DNA of 64,000 nt from Rubinisphaera margarita. GTDB taxonomy: Bacteria; Planctomycetota; Planctomycetia; Planctomycetales; Planctomycetaceae. Positions 1 through 8,489 of this stretch are shown one piece after another. Each line of letters starts with the position of its first letter. The stretch's first letter is position 1. The notes under the pieces are model-generated. The model made no database searches. It saw only the letters and a program-made list of their open reading frames with translations, and was not told the origin of the DNA. The translations under genes were made by a program, and so were the position numbers. The stretch lies in contig NZ_JAKFGB010000010.1 of the NCBI RefSeq assembly GCF_022267515.1, positions 1 to 64,000 on the forward strand, in the 5' to 3' direction.

Positions 1-4
1 CGCA

Positions 5-26
5 ACACAGAGATGAATCTCTGTGT
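5..26. repeat. Perfect 10-bp-arm palindromic hairpin
   Basis: Arms 5-14 and 17-26 (ACACAGAGAT / ATCTCTGTGT) flank a 2-nt loop. It lies 39 bp beyond the stop of the minus-strand M19-like gene. There is no long T-run on either side, so a classical terminator is not clear; it may be one of the dispersed palindromes seen elsewhere in the window. Confidence 0.5.
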
Positions 27-64
27 CATCCGTGTTCTCGGCTTTTACTCCCTGCTCCGTACCA

Positions 65-1411
65 TCATGCTTTCATCGTTTCCTCGGCGACTCTCAGCAC
101 GTTCTCGCCGAGGATCTTGCGGATGTCTTCGTCCGAGTAGCCTCGCTGAACCAGTCCGACGGTAAACAGCGGCCAGTTGGTCCAGGCGATGCTGTTGGTC
201 ATGGTGGACGTCGTTTTGAAGTCGTCATCGGGCCAGAGCATGCGGAAGTCTTCCCGCCGTCGCGGGCGACGCGGCACCTTCTTTGACTCGGCCGAAGAAT
301 TCGAGGAGTTGTAGGCCACGTCGGTCCCAATCGCGACGTGATCGACGCCGAACTTCTGAGCGATATAGTCGACGTGATTGAGCAACATCGCGATGTCTCC
401 GGTTCCTTTCAGGTACCGCGGAATGCAGCAGATGCCGACGAATCCGCCGGAGTCGACGATCGCCTTGATGACTTCATCTGGCTTGCTGCGGGCGTGCGGT
501 TTGCTGTCGAGAGCCGCACAGACGGTATGACTGGCGACGCACGGTTTGCTCGACAACTTCGCGGCTTCCAGACTCGTCTGCCAGCCGGAATGGGCGCAGT
601 CGGGAATCACGCCGACGCGGTTCATCTCCGCGACCACGCTTCGTCCGAAGTCGCTGAGCCCGGCGTTGGCCGTCTCGCCGCAGCCATCGCCAATCATGTT
701 CCGCCGCTGGTAAGTCAGATGCATCATGCGGATGCCGAGCTGATAGAACACGCGGAGATACCGTAGTTCGTCGGGGACAGACACCCATTGCTGCGTAAGC
801 GGAACGCCGTTGCCGGTGAAGTACAGAGCATGTTTGCCGAGCCGCTTTGCTTCGCGAATATGTTCAGGAGTGCCGGCTTTCACCACGTACTCATCGAGCA
901 TGTCGGTGGCGAACGTGAAACGGGCCAGCCGCTTGATCAACCGGAGTGGATCCTGTCCTTCTTCGCCAGCGTTCTGAAAAATGCAGGTCACGCCGGAAAC
1001 CCGCCAGGCATCAAGATACTCCTGCTGCTCGGCCGTGTCGGTCACGTACCGTGTCATGGTCATCTCTTCGCGGAGATCCTGCAGCTCCAGGTCCGAGGCG
1101 CCGGCTTCGACCTCTTTGGCGAAGGCGTCTCCATCAATCGCCGCCCGGGGTGAGAAACCGTAGGAATCGAACACGATCGACTCGGCATGCAGGCGGAGTC
1201 CGTGTTCGAGTTGTTTCGGCGTCGGCTTGAGAATTCCGAGCGCCACTTCACGAGCATGTTGAACCGCAGGACGCAGCCGCTCTGTGAGTCGCTCCACTCC
1301 AGAGGACTCCTCTCCAGTTGACTCCCCGGGCACTTCATCCGCATTCGTTCGCACGGCCGCCATGCCGGCCGTCATCCCGAGTGCACTGTTCAGAAAATCG
1401 CGTCGCTGCAT
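65..1411 (-). CDS. Secreted peptidase M19 (membrane dipeptidase)-like protein
   Basis: 448 residues. The start at 1411 is chosen because the protein then begins MQRRDFLNSALG, a Tat-like RR signal, with GAGG about 10 nt upstream. M19 enzymes are TIM-barrel binuclear-zinc dipeptidases. Family landmarks visible are the DCAHSGW and VASHTV segments (metal His residues) and AIGTD near the C-terminus (Asp). The N-terminal metal motif H-x-D seen in canonical members is replaced by FDSYGF, so zinc site and activity are uncertain. It is divergent from the Gfo/Idh/MocA gene, with 144 bp between starts. A second, canonical M19 gene lies at 16901-17992. Family assignment is fairly secure, substrate unknown. 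Confidence 0.85.
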   Translation of the reverse strand: MQRRDFLNSALGMTAGMAAVRTNADEVPGESTGEESSGVERLTERLRPAVQHAREVALGILKPTPKQLEHGLRLHAESIVFDSYGFSPRAAIDGDAFAKEVEAGASDLELQDLREEMTMTRYVTDTAEQQEYLDAWRVSGVTCIFQNAGEEGQDPLRLIKRLARFTFATDMLDEYVVKAGTPEHIREAKRLGKHALYFTGNGVPLTQQWVSVPDELRYLRVFYQLGIRMMHLTYQRRNMIGDGCGETANAGLSDFGRSVVAEMNRVGVIPDCAHSGWQTSLEAAKLSSKPCVASHTVCAALDSKPHARSKPDEVIKAIVDSGGFVGICCIPRYLKGTGDIAMLLNHVDYIAQKFGVDHVAIGTDVAYNSSNSSAESKKVPRRPRRREDFRMLWPDDDFKTTSTMTNSIAWTNWPLFTVGLVQRGYSDEDIRKILGENVLRVAEETMKA

Positions 1412-1555
1412 GCCTGGAGTCCTCGCTGGAGATCGATTGAGCGAAAGAGTTCTGCGGTTTTGCTTGACGGCCACTATAACAGCGGTAAGACTGATTTCCA
1501 CGATACGCGCTCATCGCCCGCAACGCTCCTCCCTCCAGAGCTGAAGGTACTTGCC

Positions 1556-3013
1556 ATGCTGCATGATCCCCGGTCGACCTCTTCCCCGTCAGCGTCCACT
1601 CCCTCGCTCAACCGGCGATCATTTCTCAAGCAGGCTTCGCAAACGTTCGCGGCCGGCGCCGCATTCAGCCTTGTTCCCCGACACGTGCTCGGTGGTCCCG
1701 GCTTCGTGCCTCCCAGTGAGAAGATCAACGTCGCGATCATCGGCTGCGGTGGTCGAGCTCGCAGCAACCTCAAAGGGGTGATGCAACACAACGACGCCCA
1801 GGTGATTGCAGTCGCTGACCCGGCGGAAGAATCCGATTCAACAGGACTGCGAATCTATCGCTCAGTGAACGGGCGAATGCCGTTCAAGTCGGAAATCGAA
1901 GGCTACTACGCCCAGAAGACGCCCAACCACGGTTGCAGCGCGTACGAAGACTTCCGCGTCATGCTCGACAAGCATCCTGAGATTGATGCCGTCGTGATCT
2001 CCACTCCCGATCATCAGCACGCTCATGGAGCTGTGCTTTCCATGCGGGCGGGCAAGCACTGCTACTGCGAGAAGCCGCTGACGCACAACATTCGCGAGGC
2101 TCGGCTGGTGGCACAGGTCGCCAAAGAGACCGGCGTCGCCACGCAGCTCGGCAATCAGGGGCATTCGCGGGAGACAATGGCCCAGACGATCGAACTGGTT
2201 CGTTCGGGAGCCATTGGGCCGATCAAAGAAGTTCATTCATGGGTCCCGACCCGCCGCTGGAATCCGGAACTGATGGCTCCGCCGACCGAGAAGCAGCCTG
2301 TTCCCAAAGGCCTGAACTGGGATCTGTGGGTTGGACCGCGGCAGATGCGCCCCTTCAATTCCGCCTATGTGCCGGTCCACTGGCGTGACTTCTGGGAGTT
2401 CGGCTGCGGCGCCCTCGGCGACTTCGGCTGCCATGATCTCGACTCTCCAACGTGGGCGTTGAACCTGTTCGCTCCATCGACCATTGAAGCTCACAACGTG
2501 GGGCAGACGCATCCCGATCTCGCGCCGCACGGCACCATCTGCTACTTCCATTTCCCGAAGGTCGGCGATCAACAGGAGTTGAAAGTGACCTGGTACGATG
2601 GCGGTGTGAAGCCGGAGTTCCCCGCGGCAGCCGATCCGGTTCGGAACCGCTACGCCCGTGGCGTGATGTTCGTCGGCAGCAAAGGGTATCTGCTCTGTGA
2701 AGGAGCGGGCGGCACGCCGCGTATGGTGCTCAACGACGAACTCATCGAGAAGCCGGAGCTTCCCGCTCAATCGATCCGTCGCGTGCAGGATCACTACCGC
2801 GACTGGCTCGACGCCTGCAAGGGTGCCGAACCGGCTCTCAGCAACTTCGAATACGGTGCGAAGCTGACCGAAATCACGCTGCTCGGTGTCCTCGCGGTCC
2901 GGCTCGGTGGTCAGAAGCTGCACTGGAATCACGACGACATGAGCGTTGAGAACAACTCCGACGCCGAACGAATCATCAACGGCTCCTACCGAGAAGGGTG
3001 GGAGCTCGTGTAA
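1556..3013 (+). CDS. Tat-exported Gfo/Idh/MocA family oxidoreductase
   Basis: 485 residues. Start at 1556 follows GAAGG, and gives an N-terminus with the Tat motif NRRSFLKQ before a hydrophobic stretch. The Rossmann glycine motif GCGGRA lies near residues 63-68, and the CEKPLTHN segment (EKP about 172-174) supplies the conserved lysine of the family. These NAD(P)-dependent enzymes oxidise or reduce sugars and cyclitols; planctomycetes have large families of Tat-exported members with unknown substrates. It is first in a same-strand series that continues with the large fused cytochrome protein 64 bp downstream. NAD(P) would have to be bound before Tat export, which is inference. Confidence 0.92.
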   Translation: MLHDPRSTSSPSASTPSLNRRSFLKQASQTFAAGAAFSLVPRHVLGGPGFVPPSEKINVAIIGCGGRARSNLKGVMQHNDAQVIAVADPAEESDSTGLRIYRSVNGRMPFKSEIEGYYAQKTPNHGCSAYEDFRVMLDKHPEIDAVVISTPDHQHAHGAVLSMRAGKHCYCEKPLTHNIREARLVAQVAKETGVATQLGNQGHSRETMAQTIELVRSGAIGPIKEVHSWVPTRRWNPELMAPPTEKQPVPKGLNWDLWVGPRQMRPFNSAYVPVHWRDFWEFGCGALGDFGCHDLDSPTWALNLFAPSTIEAHNVGQTHPDLAPHGTICYFHFPKVGDQQELKVTWYDGGVKPEFPAAADPVRNRYARGVMFVGSKGYLLCEGAGGTPRMVLNDELIEKPELPAQSIRRVQDHYRDWLDACKGAEPALSNFEYGAKLTEITLLGVLAVRLGGQKLHWNHDDMSVENNSDAERIINGSYREGWELV

Positions 3014-3077
3014 TCGCTTTTTCTTTCCAGCTGCGCTCGGAAAACTCGCCTTTCATTTTCCCAAAACGGTCGACTTT

Positions 3078-6000
3078 ATGCGATTTTCCCTCCCTCGTGT
3101 TTCCCTCCTTTTCTCCTTTTGTGTGTTGATTGCGGCGGGGCTGTGCAAAGCAGCTCCGGACCAGGACTCTGCAAAGCTTGATCATCGAAAACTCGATCGG
3201 TTCATCGATGAATCGGGGGAGTCGCAACCGATCAAGACCGCAGCCGACTGGCAGAAGCGACGGACCTCCATTCTCGCCAACATGCAGGCGGTGATGGGGC
3301 CTCTGCCGAAACAGGCTCAACAGGAGCGCCCCGTCGAGTTCGAAGTTCTCGATCAGACTGAGACCGAAGACTTCATCCGTCAGACGATCCGCTTCAGTGC
3401 CGAACCGGGCGATCCGGTTGTTGCCGACCTTTACACGCCCAAAGCGGGCGATGCCCATAACCGCCCCGGCGTCGTCGCTCTGCATCCGACCGGTGCCCAG
3501 GGCAAACGCATCGTCGCCGGCGAAGGTCCGCGAAATAACCGCCAATACGCCGTGGAACTGGCCCGACGTGGCTACGTGGTCATCGCTCCCGACTATCCTT
3601 CGTTCGGTGATCTGAAGGACTATTCGTTCGCCGATGACGAATACGTCTCCGGCACGATGAAGGGAATCGTCAACCATATGCGGTGCGTCGATGTGCTGCG
3701 TTCTCTTGATGGCGTCGACGATGAACGCATCGGCGTCATCGGGCACAGCCTTGGTGGACACAATGCTCTGTTTCTCGCCGCCTTCGATGAACGGGTGAAA
3801 GTCGCCGTCACCAGTTGCGGGTGGACTCCCTTCCATGATTACAAGGAAGGCAACCTGACCGGCTGGACGAGCGACCGTTACATGCCGAAGATCAAGACCG
3901 AGTACGATCTCGATCCGAACAAGGTGCCGTTCGACTTCCCGGAAATCATTGCAGCGATTGCTCCGCGAGCCGTCTTTTCCAGCTCTCCCACGCGGGACGA
4001 CAATTTCGATGTCGAAGGAGCCCAACGCGGAATCGCCGAAGCCTCCAAAATCTTCAAGCTGCTCGACGCTCCCGATCAACTCCAACTGCTCACACCGCCG
4101 TGCGATCATGACTTCCCGACCGAGATCCGCTCCGATGCCTACAAGTTCATCGATCAGAATCTCAATCACAAGCCGCTCGCCGAACTCGATTTCGGCAGCG
4201 AACTCCCCCGCATTCCGGCTGTTGAACTGCCGGATGTCCTCGACTCCTTCAAAGTCGTCGACGGCTACAAGATCGAGCTGACCGCAGCCGAGCCGCTGGT
4301 CGTCGATCCGGTCGCAATGAGCTTCGATGAGAACGGAGCGTTGTGTGTGGTCGAGATGCGCGGGTACTCCGAAGACGATGGTCAGAACCTGGGTCGCATT
4401 CGCGTGCTGACCGATGAGGATGGCGATGGCACCTTCGACAAGAGTGCGGTGTTCGCAGACGGGCTTTCCTGGCCGACGGCTATCATCTGTTACGACGGCG
4501 GCCTCTTTATCGGAGCCGCTCCGGATATTCTCTATCTCAAAGATATCGACGGCGACCAGCAGGCCGATGAGAAGAAGGTCGTCTTCACCGGTTTCGGCAA
4601 ACGGAACGTGCAGGCGTTGCTCAACAGTTTTCGCTGGGGACTCGACAACCGCATTTACGGAGCGACGAGTTCCAACGGGGGCGTCGTCAAGCGGCCCGAG
4701 CAGCCCGATTCGGCTGGTATTGATCTGCGAGGTCGCAATTTCTCATTCGATCCGAAGACCCTCGAACTTCGTCCTGAAAGTGGAGCCGCCCAGCACGGGA
4801 TGGCATTTGATGACTGGGGCCGAATGTTCGTCTGCTCGAACAGCAACCATTTCCAGATGGTGATGTATGAAGATCGCTACGCGGCTCGTAACAAGTATCT
4901 GAAGGCTCCTTCGTCGCTGGTGTCTGTGGCTGATGACGGAGCCCAGGCGGAAGTCTTCCGCATCAGCCCGCTTGAGCCGTGGCGAATTGTGCGAACGCGA
5001 TTGCGGGCATCGGGCCGTGTGAAAGGCGTCGTCGAATTCGGCGGCAAGTATTCGGGCTACTTCACCTCGGCGACCGGAATCAACTTCTTCCGCGGCGACG
5101 GCTGGTCGAAGGCTGACCGGGGCACGGCGATCATCGGCGACGTCGGGAACAACATCGTTCACCGCAAGCAGGTCTACGACGACGGCATTCTCCGCAAGGG
5201 GAAGCGAATTGACATTCAGACCGAGATGATCGCCTCCACTGACATCTGGTTCCGCCCGGTGCAGTACGAAAACGGTCCCGACGGTGCTCTGCATGTTCTG
5301 GATATGTATCGCGAAACCATTGAGCACCCCTGGAGCCTGCCGGAAGAGATCAAGAAGTTTCTTGACCTGACCAGCGGCCGCGATCGCGGGCGGCTGTATC
5401 GCATCACAGGAGAAGACTTCAAGCAGCGGCCCGTTCCTCAACTGGCCGAAGCCGATATCTCAACTCTGGTCGAGTTACTCGAGCATCCGAACGCCTGGCA
5501 TCGGGAAACGGCCAGTCGCCTGCTGTATGAACGGCAGGATCCGCAGACGGTCCCGGCCATCAGGTCTTCGTTTGAGTCGATGTCCGCCCCGGGAAAGATG
5601 CACGCCCTTTACGTGCTGCTGGGTGCCGATGCCCTCGACGAATCGCTGATTGCCCGCAGCTTCGATGATGCCGAGCCGCAACTCCGCCGGCACGCCGTGC
5701 GATTGAGCGAGCACTTCCCCGACTCGTCACTGCTTCAACAGAAGCTGGCAGCCGCTGTGAACGACCCTGCCCCAGCGGTACGCTATCAACTGGCGTTCAC
5801 TCTCGGCACCTTCCCGCAGTCATTCAACGCTCCCCTGATTGCCGACCTGCTCAAGCAGAGCGGAAGCGATTCCTGGATGCGGTTCGCTCTGCTGACGTCA
5901 GTCGATCAGCAGTTGCCGCAGGTCATGAATTCGCTGGCATCCGACAGTCAGTTCCTGAAATCGTCCGCTGCTCGTCCGGTCCTCGAAAGTCTGACCGATC

Positions 6001-7049
6001 TTGTCGCCCGCCGTGGCAACGCCGAGGAAGTCGACACGTTCGCCACCAGCCTTCTCAACAACGGTGGACTCCCTTATGCATTTCGCTCGAAGCTGTACGG
6101 ACAGTTTGCAGCAGCCGCTGGCGGAAAGTCGCAGCAGTATACCTCGCTGAACGAATGGCGGAATGAATTCCTCAAGCAGGCCCGAGCCAATGCCGAGGAC
6201 GAGAAGGCTCCCGTCGCCCAGCGGCTCGATGGGATTGCCGCCCTTTCGGTTTCCACGGAAGCGTCCGATCGCGAGTTGCTTCTCGATCTGCTCGATCCAC
6301 GCAGCCCGGAAGCCATTCAGCTGGCCGCCCTCAACACCCTGGTGGCGATCGGCGGGGAAGAAACCGACGATTATCTGATCGACGTCTATCCGCAGTTCAG
6401 TCCCACGCTGCGAAAGCAGGCTCAGGTGGCTCTGTTCTCCCGACCGACCTGGACAGCTTCTTTGTTGAAAGCCGTCCTCGCCAGCCAGCTTCCGAAAGCC
6501 GATCTCGATCGGTCTCAACTGCAGATTCTGAAGACATCGAAGTCGAAAGAACTGAAACAACTTGCCGGACAGGTCAGCAGTCTCTTCGAAGATTCCTCGC
6601 GGAACGTCGTGATTGACCGTTACCGCCCTGCCCTGGAGATGTCCGGGGATATCGATCACGGTCGGCAACTGTTCCTGAAGTCCTGTTCCAGCTGTCATAA
6701 GCTCGAAGGAAAAGGCAAAGCGATCGGGCCGAATCTGGCCAGCTTCAAAAATCGCGGCAAGGAAGCGGTGCTGACCAATCTGCTCGATCCGAACCGCGAA
6801 GTGACGCCCGACTACCTGACTTATGTCGTTGTCACCGTCGACGGCCGGACTTACACCGGCATGCTCGCCAACCAGAGCGCGACCACGATCTCCCTGCAGA
6901 GAGCCGAGGGAGAACCACTCGTGCTTCTCCGGGCCGACATCGAAGAAATGCGGACCAGTGGCATTTCACTGATGCCGGAGGGGCTTGAAAAAGACCTCGA
7001 TGTCGATGCCGTGGCCGATCTTCTCGCGTATCTGATGCAGGCCGAATAG
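3078..7049 (+). CDS. Giant secreted fusion: alpha/beta hydrolase + propeller + HEAT repeats + cytochrome c
   Basis: 1323 residues, signal peptide at 1-25; ATG 3078 is the first Met before the hydrophobic segment. Residues about 30-365 are an alpha/beta hydrolase of the acetyl-xylan-esterase/dienelactone type: GHSLGG with Ser224, a candidate Asp at 307/308 (TRDDNFD) and His344 (CDHDF). About 385-830 resembles the PVC-type membrane-bound dehydrogenase beta-propeller. About 840-1170 is alpha-helical with HEAT-like repeats. The C-terminus is a planctomycete haem-binding domain with CxxCH at Cys1203-Cys1206-His1207 and MPEG as a possible distal Met ligand. The propeller-HEAT-haem order is known in Planctomycetota and Verrucomicrobiota; the extra N-terminal esterase is less usual. 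Likely a periplasmic esterase joined to a sugar dehydrogenase. Confidence 0.88.
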   Translation: MRFSLPRVSLLFSFCVLIAAGLCKAAPDQDSAKLDHRKLDRFIDESGESQPIKTAADWQKRRTSILANMQAVMGPLPKQAQQERPVEFEVLDQTETEDFIRQTIRFSAEPGDPVVADLYTPKAGDAHNRPGVVALHPTGAQGKRIVAGEGPRNNRQYAVELARRGYVVIAPDYPSFGDLKDYSFADDEYVSGTMKGIVNHMRCVDVLRSLDGVDDERIGVIGHSLGGHNALFLAAFDERVKVAVTSCGWTPFHDYKEGNLTGWTSDRYMPKIKTEYDLDPNKVPFDFPEIIAAIAPRAVFSSSPTRDDNFDVEGAQRGIAEASKIFKLLDAPDQLQLLTPPCDHDFPTEIRSDAYKFIDQNLNHKPLAELDFGSELPRIPAVELPDVLDSFKVVDGYKIELTAAEPLVVDPVAMSFDENGALCVVEMRGYSEDDGQNLGRIRVLTDEDGDGTFDKSAVFADGLSWPTAIICYDGGLFIGAAPDILYLKDIDGDQQADEKKVVFTGFGKRNVQALLNSFRWGLDNRIYGATSSNGGVVKRPEQPDSAGIDLRGRNFSFDPKTLELRPESGAAQHGMAFDDWGRMFVCSNSNHFQMVMYEDRYAARNKYLKAPSSLVSVADDGAQAEVFRISPLEPWRIVRTRLRASGRVKGVVEFGGKYSGYFTSATGINFFRGDGWSKADRGTAIIGDVGNNIVHRKQVYDDGILRKGKRIDIQTEMIASTDIWFRPVQYENGPDGALHVLDMYRETIEHPWSLPEEIKKFLDLTSGRDRGRLYRITGEDFKQRPVPQLAEADISTLVELLEHPNAWHRETASRLLYERQDPQTVPAIRSSFESMSAPGKMHALYVLLGADALDESLIARSFDDAEPQLRRHAVRLSEHFPDSSLLQQKLAAAVNDPAPAVRYQLAFTLGTFPQSFNAPLIADLLKQSGSDSWMRFALLTSVDQQLPQVMNSLASDSQFLKSSAARPVLESLTDLVARRGNAEEVDTFATSLLNNGGLPYAFRSKLYGQFAAAAGGKSQQYTSLNEWRNEFLKQARANAEDEKAPVAQRLDGIAALSVSTEASDRELLLDLLDPRSPEAIQLAALNTLVAIGGEETDDYLIDVYPQFSPTLRKQAQVALFSRPTWTASLLKAVLASQLPKADLDRSQLQILKTSKSKELKQLAGQVSSLFEDSSRNVVIDRYRPALEMSGDIDHGRQLFLKSCSSCHKLEGKGKAIGPNLASFKNRGKEAVLTNLLDPNREVTPDYLTYVVVTVDGRTYTGMLANQSATTISLQRAEGEPLVLLRADIEEMRTSGISLMPEGLEKDLDVDAVADLLAYLMQAE

Positions 7050-7083
7050 TCGCGTTCCGCATGAATCACAGGAGTTGACTTCG

Positions 7084-8442
7084 ATGAAGAGTTATCAAAA
7101 GGTCCTGCTGGTCGCGACGCTTCTGCTTTTCGCCAGCCCTTCGACATTCTGTCAGGCGGCTTCGTGGAAAGCCGGGACTGCCAAACTTGATATCACACCG
7201 GTCACGCCGATGTGGATGTCGGGGTACGCGAGCCGCACGAAACCGGCTGAGGGCACACTGCACGAACTGTGGGCCAAGGCACTGGTGCTGGAAGATGCGA
7301 ACGGCAAACGAGCCGTCGTGCTTTCGCTCGATCTCGTTGGCATCAGTCGCACGACGGCGATGAGAGTGACGAATGGACTTAAAGAGAAATACGGCATCGA
7401 ACGAGCCGAGATCGCGATCGCGACTTCACACACTCACTGCGGTCCCGTGATGGGTGAGACGCTGGAAACGATGTACTTCCTCGATGAAGAACAGAGCCAG
7501 CGCGTTGTCGATTACACGAACGAGGTCGTCCCCCGTCTCGTCGACCTGGTGGGCGATGCTCTCGCGAAGCTGCATCCGGTGACCTTCGAATACGGAGTTG
7601 GTGAGGCGACGTTCGCCGTGAACCGCCGCGAGAACCCCGAGAAGGAAGTCCCCGCTCTCCGGGAAGCCGGGAAACTCAAAGGCCCGAACGATCATGCCTT
7701 ACCCGTGCTGTTCGTCAAAGACGAGAACGGCAAGGTCGAATCGCTCCTGTTCGGTTATGCCTGTCATGCGACCACGCTTTCGTTCTATCAATGGTGTGGC
7801 GACTGGCCCGGTTTTGCGCAGATCGAACTGGAAAAGCAGTTCCCCGGGGCAACGGCGATCTTCGTCGCCGGCTGCGGAGCTGATCAGAATCCGCTGCCTC
7901 GTCGCGAAGTCGAATTGGCCGAGAACTATGGCAAGCAGATTTCAGCCGGCGTCGACGCCCTCTCTCCACAGAGGTTGACTGAGCTGACCGGCGAGATCAC
8001 AACAAAGTACGTCGAAATCGACCTCCCCTTTTCGCAGTTGCCGACACGTGAGCAGCTCGAAGTCGACAAAAAGTCCTCGAACAAGTACACGGCCAATCGC
8101 GCGAAGAATCTGCTTCAAACGCTCGACGATGAGGGGAGTCTCGACAAGAGTTACCCCTATCCGATTCAGGTCTGGTCGATCGGCCCCCTGAAGATGGTCT
8201 TTCTGGGAGGCGAGGTCGTCGTCGACTACTCGCTGCGGCTCAAAGCCGATTCCGGAAATCCCCAGCTCTGGGTCGCCGGTTACTGCAACGACGTCATGGC
8301 GTACATTCCCTCTCGCCGCGTGCTGCTGGAAGGCGGTTACGAAGGAGCGACGTCGATGGTGTATTACGGCCTGCCGACAACCTGGGCTCCTCAGGTGGAA
8401 ACGCTCATCGTCGACCAGGTCCAGCAATTCCTGAGTGAATAA
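7084..8442 (+). CDS. Secreted neutral/alkaline ceramidase-like hydrolase
   Basis: 452 residues. An in-frame TTG exists at 7075, but ATG 7084 has GGAG at the right distance (9 nt) and begins a clean signal peptide ending near FCQAAS. The ceramidase N-terminal domain is recognised by its opening (KAGTAKLDITP), the zinc motif SHTHCGP, a second metal His in GYACHATT, and GCGADQNP. The C-terminal Ig-like domain of true ceramidases is absent at this length, as is usual for the many planctomycete members whose substrate is not known. It lies 34 bp after the fusion protein and just before a second member of the family, so it is probably co-transcribed with them. Confidence 0.88.
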   Translation: MKSYQKVLLVATLLLFASPSTFCQAASWKAGTAKLDITPVTPMWMSGYASRTKPAEGTLHELWAKALVLEDANGKRAVVLSLDLVGISRTTAMRVTNGLKEKYGIERAEIAIATSHTHCGPVMGETLETMYFLDEEQSQRVVDYTNEVVPRLVDLVGDALAKLHPVTFEYGVGEATFAVNRRENPEKEVPALREAGKLKGPNDHALPVLFVKDENGKVESLLFGYACHATTLSFYQWCGDWPGFAQIELEKQFPGATAIFVAGCGADQNPLPRREVELAENYGKQISAGVDALSPQRLTELTGEITTKYVEIDLPFSQLPTREQLEVDKKSSNKYTANRAKNLLQTLDDEGSLDKSYPYPIQVWSIGPLKMVFLGGEVVVDYSLRLKADSGNPQLWVAGYCNDVMAYIPSRRVLLEGGYEGATSMVYYGLPTTWAPQVETLIVDQVQQFLSE

Positions 8443-8489
8443 TCCGAATCACTTCGCGCTCGCGTCCCGCCTTCATGGAGATCTGCACA

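Noticed and set aside
2976..4169. Long open frame of 397 codons on the minus strand, antisense to the fused cytochrome gene
   Set aside because: It lies antisense to an obviously real protein with intact catalytic motifs and has no recognisable content; such shadows are expected in this GC-biased codon usage. Similar frames at 8391-9629, 10628-11902, 27464-28693 and 44440-45567 were rejected for the same reason.
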